Shown piece by piece: positions 28,569-39,383 of a stretch of DNA of 64,000 bases. This DNA comes from Thauera chlorobenzoica (lineage in GTDB: Bacteria > Pseudomonadota > Gammaproteobacteria > Burkholderiales > Rhodocyclaceae). A model generated the notes under the pieces. That model searched no databases. It saw nothing but the letters and a program-made list of their open reading frames with translations, and was not told the DNA's origin. Where the stretch lies: contig NZ_CP018839.1 of assembly GCF_001922305.1 (NCBI RefSeq), positions 3,472,001 through 3,536,000 of the forward strand, read 5' to 3'. The position numbers and the translations under genes are program-made. Each line of letters begins with the position of its first letter. Within the stretch, counting starts at the first letter, position 1.

Positions 28569-29017
28569 CAATGCTTGCCGGTACTGCCGAAGCCGTCCGC
28601 GCCGCGCGCGCTGGCATCGAACGCCTCGACCAGGTTGAAGCCGACCTGCAGCACCGGCACCACGACCAGCTGCGCGATCCGCTCCATCGGCTGGATCGTG
28701 AAGCTCGCCCGCCCGCGGTTCCACACCGAGACGAAGATCTGCCCCTGGTAGTCGGAGTCGATCAGGCCGACGAGGTTACCCAGCACGATGCCGTGCTTGT
28801 GCCCCAGCCCCGAACGCGGCAGCACCATCGCCGCCAGCCCGGGGTCGGCGAGATGGATCGCCAGCCCGCTCGGCACCAGCGTGGTTTCGCCCGGGTGCAG
28901 CGTGATCGGCCCCGGCAGGCAGGCGCGCAGATCGAGCCCCGCCGCCCCCTCGGTGGCATAGGCCGGCGGATGGGTCTTCAGGCGCTCGTCGAGCAGCTTC
29001 ACATCGATTCGGTGCAT
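28568..29017 (-). CDS. dut: Deoxyuridine 5'-triphosphate nucleotidohydrolase
   Basis: The 149-residue dUTPase carries all five family motifs: [38 protein letters not shown], and the C-terminal [13 protein letters not shown] that closes over the active site. It forms a trimer that removes dUTP and supplies dUMP. The start at 29017 gives the standard N-terminus; upstream in-frame ATGs would only add junk sequence. The gene lies between coaBC and the NUDIX gene, as in E. coli, where dut follows coaBC. Confidence 0.96.
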   Translation of the reverse strand: MHRIDVKLLDERLKTHPPAYATEGAAGLDLRACLPGPITLHPGETTLVPSGLAIHLADPGLAAMVLPRSGLGHKHGIVLGNLVGLIDSDYQGQIFVSVWNRGRASFTIQPMERIAQLVVVPVLQVGFNLVEAFDASARGADGFGSTGKH

Positions 29018-29102
29018 CTCGGTTCTCCCTCGCCTGCCGCGCAAGCTCTGCGGCGACAGGCGCATTGTGCCGTTCCCGCCGGTGCCCTGCGGCACCGGCG
29101 CC

Positions 29103-30299
29103 TCAACGCCCGGACTGCGCGAGCAACGCCGCGAGGTGGGTGACGATCGCGCGCGCCACCTCCGCCTTCGGCGCGCGCGCCAGCGGGTGCCGGCCGGCAT
29201 CGTCGTAGAGGACGACGGTGTTGTCCTCGCCGCCCATGCCGTCACCGATCAGGTTGCCCACCACCATCGGCAGGCGCTTGCTCCGTCGCTTGCCTTCGGC
29301 ATAGGTGTCGAGGTCACGGCTCTCCGCCGCGAACCCGACGCAGAACGGCGCATCGGCACGCGCCGCCACTTCGGCCAGAATGTCCGGGTTCGGCACCAGG
29401 GACAAGCTCAGCGCATCGCCGCTTTTCTTGATCTTATGCTCCGCCACGTCCTGCACCCGGTAATCGGCCACCGCCGCCACGCCAATGAACACGTCGGCGC
29501 CGGGCAAGGCCTCGGCCACCGCCGCGCGCATCTGCAGCGCACTGACGACCGCCACACAGCACACCTGCGCCGGCACCGACAGGCTCACCGGCCCACTGAC
29601 CAGCACCACTTCGGCGCCGGCCTGGGCGCAGGCGCGCGCCAGCGCGTAGCCCATCTTCCCCGAACTGGTGTTGGTGATCCCGCGCACCGGGTCGATCGCC
29701 TCGAAGGTCGGCCCGGCGGTCAGCACGACCTTGCGTCCGGCCAGCAGCTTCGGCGCGAAGAACCCTTCGAGGTGCTCCAGAATGCCTTCGGCCTCGAGCA
29801 TCCGCCCCATCCCGGTCTCGCCGCAGGCCTGTTCGCCGGCTGCGGGGTTGAAGACGGTGACCCCGTCGCTGCGGATCAGTGCCATGTTGCGCTGCGTCGG
29901 CGGCGACTCCCACATCTGCCGGTTCATCGCGGGCGCGACGATCAGCGGCGCATCGCGCGCCAGGCACAGCGTGCTCAGCAGGTCGTCGGCCAGACCGTGG
30001 GCGAGACGGGCGATGAAATCCGCCGTCGCCGGCGCCACCAGGATCGCATCGGCGTTCCGCCCGAGATCGATGTGCGCCATGTTGTTCGCCACGCGCGCGT
30101 CCCAGAGGTCGGACCACACCGGGTTGCCGGACAGCGCCTGGAACGTCACCGGGGTCACGAAACGCGCCCCGGCGGCGGTCAGCACCACGTGCACATCGGC
30201 ACCGGCCTTGCCCAGCAGGCGGACGAGCTCGGCCGCCTTGTAGGCCGCGATCCCTCCCGAAACGCCAAGTATGATCTTCCTGCCATGCAGAATATTCAT
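29103..30299 (-). CDS. coaBC: Bifunctional phosphopantothenoylcysteine decarboxylase/synthase
   Basis: The 398-residue fusion makes 4'-phosphopantetheine for coenzyme A. The N-terminal flavin decarboxylase half has [18 protein letters not shown] and [16 protein letters not shown], with the catalytic cysteine in [13 protein letters not shown]. The C-terminal CTP-dependent synthase half starts near residue 190 with [20 protein letters not shown] and contains NTSSGKMG and the later EHKIKKSG lysine motif. Both halves are intact. It precedes dut on the same strand after about 85 bases, where a 10-bp hairpin (29077-29100) lies. Confidence 0.95.
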   Translation of the reverse strand: MNILHGRKIILGVSGGIAAYKAAELVRLLGKAGADVHVVLTAAGARFVTPVTFQALSGNPVWSDLWDARVANNMAHIDLGRNADAILVAPATADFIARLAHGLADDLLSTLCLARDAPLIVAPAMNRQMWESPPTQRNMALIRSDGVTVFNPAAGEQACGETGMGRMLEAEGILEHLEGFFAPKLLAGRKVVLTAGPTFEAIDPVRGITNTSSGKMGYALARACAQAGAEVVLVSGPVSLSVPAQVCCVAVVSALQMRAAVAEALPGADVFIGVAAVADYRVQDVAEHKIKKSGDALSLSLVPNPDILAEVAARADAPFCVGFAAESRDLDTYAEGKRRSKRLPMVVGNLIGDGMGGEDNTVVLYDDAGRHPLARAPKAEVARAIVTHLAALLAQSGR

Positions 30300-30385
30300 G
30301 CCATTCGCCTATACTTTATGCATCGCGAGAACACATACACGCCCTCCCGCTCCCTGTCCAACCCACTCCGTGGAGGCTCCGGCCC

Positions 30386-31063
30386 ATGGCAATCACCGAC
30401 TGGCCCGAAAACGAACGCCCGCGCGAAAAGCTGCTCGCACGCGGCGCCGCTGCCCTTTCCGACGCCGAACTGCTGGCGATCTTCCTGCGCGTGGGCGTGC
30501 GCGGAATGAGCGCGGTCGACCTCGCCCGTAGCCTGATCACCCGTTTCGGCAGTCTCACCCGGATGTGCAGCGCGCATGCGGGCGACTTCACCGCGGTGCC
30601 AGGCATGGGGCTGGCGAAGTATGCCCAACTGCAGGCAGCGATGGAACTGGCGCGGCGCGCGCTGACCGAGACCCTGGGCGAGCGCACCCTCTTCGACTCG
30701 CCTCAGGTCGTGCGCGACTGGTTGCGCCTGCGCCTGGGCCATCTGCCGCACGAAACCTTCTGCGTGATGCTGCTCGACGCCCGCCATTGCCTGATCGAAG
30801 CCATCGACCTTTTCCGTGGCACCCTCACCCAGACCAGCGTCTACCCTCGCGAAGTGGTCAAGATCGCGCTTTCCCACAACGCCGCCGCCGTGATCTTCGC
30901 CCACAACCATCCCTCGGGAGCCGCCGAACCCAGCAGCGCGGACGAACTGCTGACGAGAACGCTGAAGGACGCCCTCGGCCTCGTCGACATCCGGGTCCTT
31001 GATCATTTTGTCGTCCCCGCCCACGGCGCACCGGTTTCGTTCGCCGAGCGCGGCCTTCTGTAA
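30386..31063 (+). CDS. radC: RadC/MPN+ (JAMM) domain protein
   Basis: The 225-residue protein has an N-terminal helix-hairpin-helix-like part ([15 protein letters not shown], then [12 protein letters not shown]) and a C-terminal JAMM metalloprotease-like fold with the metal site [15 protein letters not shown] (H-x-H-x10-D). Despite the name, RadC is not a proven DNA repair enzyme in E. coli, and its activity is unknown. It lies between coaBC (divergent) and rpmB, the same neighbourhood as in enterobacteria (coaBC-radC-rpmB-rpmG). All metal ligands are present. Confidence 0.92.
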   Translation: MAITDWPENERPREKLLARGAAALSDAELLAIFLRVGVRGMSAVDLARSLITRFGSLTRMCSAHAGDFTAVPGMGLAKYAQLQAAMELARRALTETLGERTLFDSPQVVRDWLRLRLGHLPHETFCVMLLDARHCLIEAIDLFRGTLTQTSVYPREVVKIALSHNAAAVIFAHNHPSGAAEPSSADELLTRTLKDALGLVDIRVLDHFVVPAHGAPVSFAERGLL

Positions 31064-31154
31064 GCCCCCCGCAGCGCACGCAGGGCTTGCCTTCCGATGG
31101 CAGATTGAATTATCCTCTTGCGTTTTCCGCAATCCGAATTCCCTGGAGCATTGT

Positions 31155-31391
31155 ATGGCTCGCGTCTGCCAAGTGACCGGTAAAGCACCGATGGTGGGAA
31201 ATAACGTTTCCCACGCAAACAACAAAACCAAGCGCCGCTTCCTGCCCAACCTGCAGAATCGCCGCTTCTGGAGCGAAAGCGAAAACCGCTGGATCCGGCT
31301 GCGCGTATCCAATGCTGCGCTGCGCACGATCGACAAGAAAGGCATCGACGTCGTCGTTGCCGAGCTTCGCGCCCGCGGCGAGAAGCTGTAA
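31155..31391 (+). CDS. rpmB: 50S ribosomal protein L28
   Basis: This 78-residue protein is a full-length L28: [21 protein letters not shown], then [17 protein letters not shown], with the C-terminal part rich in basic residues. It has only one cysteine and so is the zinc-free form. The ATG at 31155 has GGAGCA 6 bases upstream. It is followed after 25 bases by rpmG, the universal pairing. Confidence 0.97.
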   Translation: MARVCQVTGKAPMVGNNVSHANNKTKRRFLPNLQNRRFWSESENRWIRLRVSNAALRTIDKKGIDVVVAELRARGEKL

Positions 31392-31416
31392 GCCACCGAA
31401 CTGAACGGAGAAGGCC

Positions 31417-31584
31417 ATGGCCAAGGGCATTCGCGAAAAGATCAAGCTGGAATCAACCGCCGGCACGGGTCATTTCTACACCACCACCAAGAACAAGCGC
31501 ACCACCCCGGGAAAGCTCGAGTTCAACAAGTACGACCCCGTTGCCCGCAAGCACGTGCCGTACAAGGAAATCAAGCTCAAGTAA
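31417..31584 (+). CDS. rpmG: 50S ribosomal protein L33
   Basis: The frame gives 55 residues beginning [20 protein letters not shown] and ending [18 protein letters not shown], a complete L33. It lacks the CxxC pairs of the zinc-binding form, consistent with the zinc-free L28 next to it. GGAGAAGG lies 6 bases before the ATG. It is very short, so easily missed by length filters. A bidirectional terminator follows. Confidence 0.97.
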   Translation: MAKGIREKIKLESTAGTGHFYTTTKNKRTTPGKLEFNKYDPVARKHVPYKEIKLK

Positions 31585-31662
31585 CCCCGAATCACCGCCG
31601 CACCCCGCCGGCGTCGGCCTACGACGCTGGCGTAAGCCGCCGGCAGGACCGGGCAGCACTCC

Positions 31663-31705
31663 AGAAAGCATAAAGGCCATCCCATCGATGGCCTTTATGC
31701 TTTCT
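31663..31705. terminator. Bidirectional terminator between rpmG and csp
   Basis: An 18-bp perfect stem (31663-31680 with 31688-31705), G+C-rich near the loop and A/T-rich at its ends, lies between two convergent genes (rpmG stop at 31584, csp stop at 31761) and can serve both. Confidence 0.88.
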
Positions 31706-31760
31706 GCGTCCCGCCTGCCATTCCGTGACGGAACAGCGAAACCGGGACGCCTCCCTTCAT

Positions 31761-31964
31761 TCAAGCGCGCTGAATATTGGAAGCCTGCTTGCCCTTGGGA
31801 CCCTGGGTCACGTCGAAGGACACCTTGTCGCCTTCCTTCAGACTCTTGAAACCGCTCATGTTGATGGCGGAAAAATGTGCGAACAGGTCCTCGCTTCCAT
31901 CATCGGGAGTGATGAAGCCGAAACCCTTGGAATCGTTGAACCACTTCACGGTACCAGTTGCCAT
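31761..31964 (-). CDS. Cold-shock domain protein
   Basis: The 67-residue protein starts [20 protein letters not shown], with RNP1 (KGFGFI) and RNP2 (LFAHFSAI) intact, and ends [13 protein letters not shown]. It is a single cold-shock domain binding single-stranded RNA and DNA. The start at 31964 follows the family and has GAGGGA upstream. Which of the several csp paralogues it is, and whether it is cold-induced, cannot be told from sequence. Confidence 0.95.
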   Translation of the reverse strand: MATGTVKWFNDSKGFGFITPDDGSEDLFAHFSAINMSGFKSLKEGDKVSFDVTQGPKGKQASNIQRA

Positions 31965-32367
31965 ATTGCTCAAATCCCTCAAGGTTACTTTTCGTGACCT
32001 TCCCGGCGCGCCGGAATCGGTCCCAGTAGCGGCGCCGGCAGTGGCTTGAACAGCCTCCGTAAACCCCAGGGATCAAGCTCGGGCCTGCGCACGCCTTAGC
32101 TTTTACGCATTCGCCCGGGCACCGTCAACGACCTTGCCGCGCATTCGCATATTGCATTGCGCCATAATTCATCATCAAGACCGCGTTGCGCACTTGCGTT
32201 TGCTCCTGTTTTTCAGACGATTTCGCCATTTGCTGCGCAGCACAACAAGCATCTCCGGTGTTGTATTTCCTCCCACTGAATACCCGCAAAAAAACGCTGC
32301 GCCGCGGATCGCCCGCTGCTTTCATGGCGCTGTTGCACTCTGCTTCGGCTCCATTAGAATGAGTTCC
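31965..32367. other. Divergent region between csp and clpS
   Basis: About 400 bases carry the leaders and promoters of csp (leftward) and clpS (rightward). A/T-richer patches lie near 32140-32180 and 32250-32290. Apart from the clpS promoter at 32333-32360 I see no named element and no credible small gene. Confidence 0.5.
32333..32360 (+). promoter_or_regulatory. Candidate sigma-70 promoter of clpS-clpA
   Basis: TTGCAC (32333-32338) and TAGAAT (32355-32360) are 16 bases apart. The predicted start of transcription, near 32367, almost coincides with the preferred clpS ATG at 32368, so the message may be leaderless or nearly so. That would explain the absence of a ribosome site. Confidence 0.5.
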
Positions 32368-32676
32368 ATGGGCACCCGGAAACAAGACCAACTCGTACTC
32401 GACGCAAGGCGGACGCGCGCCGTACCGCCACCGCTGTACAAAGTGCTGCTGCTCAACGACGACTACACTCCGATGGATTTCGTCATCGTTGTGCTGCAGA
32501 AATATTTCGGCATGGACCGCGAACGGGCCACACGCGTGATGCTCCAAGTCCATAGAGAGGGGATGGGGGTATGCGGAACCTTCCCGCGGGACATCGCCAC
32601 GACCAAGGTCGAGCAGGTCGCCTCGTTTGCTCGTCAGCATCAACATCCGCTGGCATGCGTGATGGAGGAAAACTAA
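32368..32676 (+). CDS. clpS: ATP-dependent Clp protease adaptor ClpS
   Basis: The 102-residue adaptor presents N-degron substrates to ClpA. The core [20 protein letters not shown], the [11 protein letters not shown] substrate-pocket stretch and the C-terminal [10 protein letters not shown] are all typical. The start at 32368 (MGTRKQDQ) resembles homologues; an in-frame ATG at 32359 would add three residues. No good ribosome site precedes either. The stop codon is followed directly by the clpA start (TAAATG), the standard coupling. Confidence 0.93.
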   Translation: MGTRKQDQLVLDARRTRAVPPPLYKVLLLNDDYTPMDFVIVVLQKYFGMDRERATRVMLQVHREGMGVCGTFPRDIATTKVEQVASFARQHQHPLACVMEEN

Positions 32677-34950
<2,274 letters not shown>

Positions 34951-34988
34951 GCCCCCGCCGGCAAAGCCCCCGCCCATTCGGGCACTGA

Positions 34989-35024
34989 ACGGCATGCACC
35001 TTCCAGGGGTGCGTGCCGTCTTTC
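34989..35024 (+). terminator. Terminator of clpS-clpA
   Basis: A 12-bp stem with one G-U pair (34989-35000 with 35008-35019) is followed by CTTTCT. It lies about 40 bases after the clpA stop. Confidence 0.65.
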
Positions 35025-35139
35025 TGTCTGTTGGCGCCGTCCCGCACCCTGCCCCCTCTTGCCCCCTGCCCATAGCCGTCGTTTATCATGCGCGCTGGTC
35101 GCGACCCCGCGTCCGCCCCCGATCAAGACAGGAGCATGC

Positions 35140-35619
35140 ATGAACATCCAGACAGCCGATCTGTGCGACGCCCATGAGGGCAAGCTTGCCGTCGTCGCCC
35201 CGATGTTTGCCAGTTATGGCGGACGCAGCGCCTTCGGCGGACCGATCACCACGCTGAAACTTTTCGAGGACAACTCCCTTGTGCGCAAGGTCCTCGAAGG
35301 CCCGGGCGCCGGCCGCGTCCTGGTGATCGATGGCGGCGCCTCGATGCGCTGCGCCCTGGTTGGCGACCAGCTCGCCGAACTGGCGGTGAACAACGGCTGG
35401 GCGGGCATCCTCGTCTATGGCTGCATCCGTGACTCGAAAGCGATCGGCGAAATGAACCTGGGCGTCTTCGCCCTCGGCACCCACCCGCGCAAGACCGTCA
35501 AGCGCAACATCGGCGAAATCGACCTCGTAGTCAGTTTCGGGGGAGTGAGCTTCCATCCGGGGCACTACGTCTATGCCGACGAAGACGGCGTCGTCGTTTC
35601 CGCATCGGCCCTGCTTTGA
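35140..35619 (+). CDS. rraA: RraA-like protein (RNase E inhibitor / aldolase family)
   Basis: The 159-residue protein begins NIQTADLCDAHEGKLAVVAP and has GGDQ-type core GASMRCALVGDQLAELAVNNGWAGI then YGCIRDS, the RraA fold. In E. coli RraA binds and inhibits RNase E; related proteins in other bacteria act as 4-hydroxy-4-methyl-2-oxoglutarate or oxaloacetate decarboxylases, and the D-x20-R-D-type metal site (R in CIRDS) is present here. The ATG at 35140 has AGGAG 6-7 bases upstream. Either role is possible. Confidence 0.85.
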   Translation: MNIQTADLCDAHEGKLAVVAPMFASYGGRSAFGGPITTLKLFEDNSLVRKVLEGPGAGRVLVIDGGASMRCALVGDQLAELAVNNGWAGILVYGCIRDSKAIGEMNLGVFALGTHPRKTVKRNIGEIDLVVSFGGVSFHPGHYVYADEDGVVVSASALL

Positions 35620-35705
35620 CCTCCGCGACGCCTGCCGACCACCCGCCTGCGGGTCGGCAGGCCGCTTGCAGACTGCCCGAATTTATTTCACAAAGCTCGA
35701 CGGCG

Positions 35706-35720
35706 TTTCATTTCGTGAAA
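35706..35720. promoter_or_regulatory. TTTCA-N5-TGAAA inverted repeat upstream of aceA
   Basis: TTTCATTTCGTGAAA has the same 5-bp arms and 5-base spacing as the element at 26029-26043 in the idh/aceK gap. It is centred about 106 bases before the predicted aceA transcription start. A further TTTCA half lies at 35686. Confidence 0.5.
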
Positions 35721-35763
35721 TTCGAGCCTCAAACAGCTGTTTTTAAAGCGCAAGATTTTTTCT

Positions 35764-35783
35764 TATGTCTTATATAAGACATA
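35764..35783. promoter_or_regulatory. 20-bp perfect palindrome adjoining the aceA -35
   Basis: The sequence is TATGTCTTAT followed by its exact complement. It ends one base before the -35 hexamer, so its centre is about 45 bases before the predicted start of transcription. A dimeric GntR- or TetR-like protein could bind it; I cannot name the regulator. Confidence 0.65.
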
Positions 35784-35812
35784 TTGCTGCGAAGCGGGAT
35801 GCCTCCTATACT
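35784..35812 (+). promoter_or_regulatory. Sigma-70 promoter of aceA
   Basis: TTGCTG (35784-35789) and TATACT (35807-35812) are 17 bases apart, giving a leader of about 106 bases. The whole 305-base gap between rraA and aceA (35620-35924) is A/T-richer than its surroundings and holds the two palindromic elements listed separately. Confidence 0.65.
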
Positions 35813-35924
35813 TCCTACCCATCTGCAGCGTGTCTTCCCCTTAAACATCGTTGCAGCAGGAACACCGCGGCGAAGCCCGCATCGGCCGCGATGGTTGAAC
35901 CCTCCGTACTGACAAGGAAGCATC

Positions 35925-37238
35925 ATGACCCTGACCCGCGAACAGCAAATCGCCGCCCTGGAAAAAGACTGGGCTGAAAACCCCCGTTGGAAAGGCGTCA
36001 AGCGCGGCTACTCCGCTGCCGACGTCGTTCGCCTGCGCGGCAGCCTGCAGCCCGAACACACCCTGGCCCAGCGTGGCGCGCAGAAGCTGTGGGAAAAGGT
36101 CAACGGCGGCGCCAAGAAAGGCTACGTGAACGCCTTCGGCGCGATCACCGCCGGTCAGGCGATGCAACAGGCCAAGGCCGGCCTGGAAGCCGTGTATCTG
36201 TCGGGCTGGCAGGTCGCCGCCGACGGCAACACCTCCGAGACCATGTACCCCGACCAGTCGCTGTACGCCTACGACTCGGTGCCGACCATGGTTCGCCGCA
36301 TCAACAACACCTTCAAGCGCGCCGATGAAATCCAGTGGGGGCGCGGCATCAACCCGGGCGACAAGGAATTCGTCGACTACTTCCTGCCGATCGTGGCCGA
36401 CGCGGAAGCCGGTTTCGGCGGCGTGCTGAACGCCTTCGAACTGATGAAGAACATGATCGCCGCCGGCGCCGCCGGGGTGCACTTCGAAGATCAGCTGGCT
36501 GCGGTGAAGAAGTGCGGCCACATGGGTGGCAAGGTCCTGGTCCCGACCCAGGAAGCGTGCGAAAAGCTGATCGCTGCCCGCTTCGCTGCCGACGTGATGG
36601 GCGTGCCGACCCTGATCCTGGCCCGTACCGATGCCGAAGCCGCCAACCTGCTGACCTCGGACCACGACGCCAACGACAAGCCCTTCTGCACCGGTGAGCG
36701 CACCCAGGAAGGCTTCTACCGCGTCAAGAACGGCCTCGAGCAAGCCATCAGCCGCGGCATCGCCTACGCGCCCTACGCCGACCTGGTGTGGTGCGAAACC
36801 GGCACCCCGGACCTCGGCTTCGCCCGCGAATTCGCCCAGGCCGTGCTCGCCGCCTGCCCGGGCAAGCTGCTGTCGTACAACTGCTCACCGTCGTTCAACT
36901 GGAAGAAGAACCTGGACGACAAGACCATCGCCAAGTTCCAGGATGAACTCTCGGCGCTGGGCTACAAGTACCAGTTCATCACCCTGGCCGGCATCCACGT
37001 CAACTGGTTCAACACCTTCAAGTTCGCCCACGCCTACGCCCGCGGCGAAGGCATGAAGCACTACGTCGAGATGGTGCAGGAACCGGAATTCGCCGCCCGC
37101 GAGCAGGGTTACACCTTCGTGTCGCACCAGCAGGAAGTCGGCGCCGGCTACTTCGACGACGTCACCACCGTGATCCAGGGCGGCTCGTCCTCGGTGAAGG
37201 CGCTGACCGGTTCGACCGAAGAAGAGCAGTTCCACTGA
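35925..37238 (+). CDS. aceA: Isocitrate lyase
   Basis: The 437-residue enzyme splits isocitrate to glyoxylate and succinate, the first step of the glyoxylate shunt needed for growth on acetate or fatty acids. The signature KKCGHMGGK with catalytic C197 (residues 195-203) is present, as are WQVAADGNTSETMYPDQSLY and the later YNCSPSFNWKKNLD. The AAGGAAGC ribosome site precedes the ATG. Malate synthase is not in this window. With AceK, two isocitrate dehydrogenases and an acetate-type symporter nearby, the region concentrates control of isocitrate flux. Confidence 0.97.
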   Translation: MTLTREQQIAALEKDWAENPRWKGVKRGYSAADVVRLRGSLQPEHTLAQRGAQKLWEKVNGGAKKGYVNAFGAITAGQAMQQAKAGLEAVYLSGWQVAADGNTSETMYPDQSLYAYDSVPTMVRRINNTFKRADEIQWGRGINPGDKEFVDYFLPIVADAEAGFGGVLNAFELMKNMIAAGAAGVHFEDQLAAVKKCGHMGGKVLVPTQEACEKLIAARFAADVMGVPTLILARTDAEAANLLTSDHDANDKPFCTGERTQEGFYRVKNGLEQAISRGIAYAPYADLVWCETGTPDLGFAREFAQAVLAACPGKLLSYNCSPSFNWKKNLDDKTIAKFQDELSALGYKYQFITLAGIHVNWFNTFKFAHAYARGEGMKHYVEMVQEPEFAAREQGYTFVSHQQEVGAGYFDDVTTVIQGGSSSVKALTGSTEEEQFH

Positions 37239-37305
37239 GAACCGTAGCGGCGGCGCTGCTGCCGCACAATCGGGCCGGCAAGGAGTTCCCTCCTGCCGGC
37301 ACGCG

Positions 37306-37340
37306 AAAAGCCGACACTCGATTCAGGGTGTCGGCTTTTT
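37306..37340 (+). terminator. Terminator of aceA
   Basis: AAAAGCCGACAC (37306-37317) pairs perfectly with 37328-37339 and ends in five T. It lies about 70 bases after the aceA stop. Confidence 0.9.
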
Positions 37341-37490
37341 CATTGTCGCTTTCCCCTATCGTTTCCGTCGGAAGACGAGGAAAACGGTTGCGACAGGCAG
37401 CCTCCGCCCGGAAAATCAAAAGCACCACGCAAACCGGCCCGCCCAGTGGCAGTCTGCAGAAGAAGAGACAGGAAGAGGGGGAAGAACACG

Positions 37491-38591
37491 ATGGGTTGGG
37501 CTCGCCGGTTATTTCCCATATTCGCCAGCACCTTCCTCGTCGCAGCGTACGCCGGAACGGCCCGGCTCCAGCCCCCTTCCGGCGAAACCCAGGCCCCGGC
37601 CATTGAAATCCGCCATACCGAAGTCCGGCAAGACAAGATCAGCCCCCAGAGCCGGCTGCTGATAGCGACAAACCTCGATCGACGGCTGGGCGATGACCGC
37701 TTCGCACAGCTTGCGCGCACACTTTCCGAGCAGCTGAAAAAATTCGGTGTGGAATCGGCACTCGTTCCCCTCGACATGGCGGGCGCGGCCGGACAGAGCG
37801 CTCTGCGCAGTGAGGCGGAAAAGCTCGGGAGCCCCTATCTGCTGACCATGATCGGTGGCCCGGATTTCGTGCTGCAGGGCCATGGCCCCCTGAGCCAGCA
37901 TCAGGTGATCGCCAATCTCTTCGAGTTCTCGACCGCCAGACCGCTCTGGGCGAGCCTTCTCCAGTACACCCGTCGTGGCGAAAAATTGCCGCAGGACGAG
38001 CAGGCAGCGGCATTGATGACGACCCTTGTCGGCGAGTTGCAGAAAATCGGCCTCTTCGCCGATCAAGCCCAGTCCGGCATGCCGGCCGTAATCGCATCAT
38101 CCCGGCCCGCTACCCCTGCCGCACCGCCTCCCCTCGCTCCCACGCTCCATGAGCCAGCCCGGCCGGCCCAGCAGGAGACGGCGGGCGTGAACCAAACGAT
38201 CACGCTCCCGGTCAGGCGCAGCAACGCGAACGCGGTGGCAGAACCACTCCGGCTGCACATCCGCTCGATCGGCGAAATCGCGGAGATCCTGCTCGAGGCC
38301 GGCGCCCCCCTGCCCGTCAGGCACATGGTGCTCAAGGCGCCGGACCGTCTGGTGCTGGACCTCGAAGGCATCGAACTCGAACGCAGCGCCCGACCCTACG
38401 AGACAAGAGCGGCACCGGACCATCCGCTTGTCGAGCGGGTACGTGCCGGCCAGAATCGCCCACGGGTGTTGCGGATCGTGCTCGAACTGAAGCACCCCGT
38501 CACCGCCCGGCCACGGACGCTGCCCGCAGCATTCCCCCGCACGGCGCTGGTGGCGATCGAACTCGGCTTATCCGCGACTCCCGCAGAATAA
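37491..38591 (+). CDS. Secreted protein with a C-terminal AMIN-like domain
   Basis: The 366-residue protein has a signal-peptide-like N-terminus (MGWARRLFPIFASTFLVAAY). A middle part (about 40-190) resembles periplasmic proteins that measure small-molecule or lipid context (LLIATNLDRRLGDDRFAQLA), followed by a proline-rich linker (about 205-235). The C-terminal region (about 255-360) has the AMIN pattern DRLVLDLEGIEL ... HPLVERVRAGQNRPRVLRIVLELK. AMIN domains target amidases and secretins to the cell wall, but no enzyme domain follows here. GAGGGGGAAG precedes the start at 37491. Function unknown. Confidence 0.65.
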   Translation: MGWARRLFPIFASTFLVAAYAGTARLQPPSGETQAPAIEIRHTEVRQDKISPQSRLLIATNLDRRLGDDRFAQLARTLSEQLKKFGVESALVPLDMAGAAGQSALRSEAEKLGSPYLLTMIGGPDFVLQGHGPLSQHQVIANLFEFSTARPLWASLLQYTRRGEKLPQDEQAAALMTTLVGELQKIGLFADQAQSGMPAVIASSRPATPAAPPPLAPTLHEPARPAQQETAGVNQTITLPVRRSNANAVAEPLRLHIRSIGEIAEILLEAGAPLPVRHMVLKAPDRLVLDLEGIELERSARPYETRAAPDHPLVERVRAGQNRPRVLRIVLELKHPVTARPRTLPAAFPRTALVAIELGLSATPAE

Positions 38592-38649
38592 GGGGCCAAG
38601 CGTCGCTGCCTTCCCGGTGGAAAGCGGCCGACGCCGGCCTGTCGCTCAA

Positions 38650-39186
38650 TTACATTCCACGCCCGTCGCGTGCGCCGCCCCGCTCATGGCGCATGCCGTG
38701 CCCCGATTTGCCGCCTGGACCGAAGGACTTGAACTCGGCATCGAACACGGTTTTTTGCGCATCACCCAGCGTGGCGTAGAACGTTTCCACCGACTTGCGC
38801 GCACCGGCCATCTCCGACTGGCGCAGCGCGCCCATCTCCTCCATGCGCTGCATGCGCTCGACCGCCGTCTGCGGCGCCCCGGCACTGCGGCGCTCGGCCA
38901 TCTGTGCGGCCATGCGCTCGGCGCGCGTCGTCATGTCGGCCTTGAACGTGGCGAAAGCCGGTTTCTGCTCCGGGCTCAGCGCCAGCGCCAGTTCCAGCCG
39001 CGCCAGGTGCAGTTCGGCGCGCTCGGCCATTTTCGCCTTCATCTGTTCGGGCTCCATCTGCGACCATCCGGCCTTCCCACCGCGCATGCCATCGCAGTGG
39101 CCGCCCCATGCCAGCGCAGCCGTCGTCCCGAGGGCGCCAGCAGTAATGACGGCAGCAGCGATCGAAGTCTTGATCCAGGTTTTCAT
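38650..39186 (-). CDS. Periplasmic Spy/CpxP-like LTXXQ protein
   Basis: The 178-residue protein has a cleavable signal peptide (MKTWIKTSIAAAVITAGALG, cleaved near ALA-WGG) and a mature part that is helical and rich in Met, Gln and charged residues. It contains LSPEQKPAFATFKADM and LGDAQKTVFDAEFK, the two LTXXQ-like repeats of the CpxP/Spy family. Such proteins are ATP-independent chaperones or sensor inhibitors in the envelope. It is divergent from the OmpR/EnvZ-type pair, so it could be a target or modulator of that system. The start at 39186 is set by the signal peptide. Confidence 0.82.
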   Translation of the reverse strand: MKTWIKTSIAAAVITAGALGTTAALAWGGHCDGMRGGKAGWSQMEPEQMKAKMAERAELHLARLELALALSPEQKPAFATFKADMTTRAERMAAQMAERRSAGAPQTAVERMQRMEEMGALRQSEMAGARKSVETFYATLGDAQKTVFDAEFKSFGPGGKSGHGMRHERGGARDGRGM

Positions 39187-39383
39187 GATCCATCTCCTTC
39201 CAGGTCGATAATCGGTGTAGCCCATGTCTTCGGGCGACGGACCCATTACAGCACCCGGATGTAAGCGGGATTTATCGGCAGACTCCGCTTTTGCAGCGCA
39301 ATGTCTCGGCCCCCCGCCCGGATACGCTGGGATACAAAGGCGCTACCCTCACCCCTTAAGATGGGCGCCATGGAGAACGACCG

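Noticed and set aside
29077..29100. 10-bp hairpin between dut and coaBC considered as a terminator
   Set aside because: No T-run follows on either strand, and the genes are probably co-transcribed.
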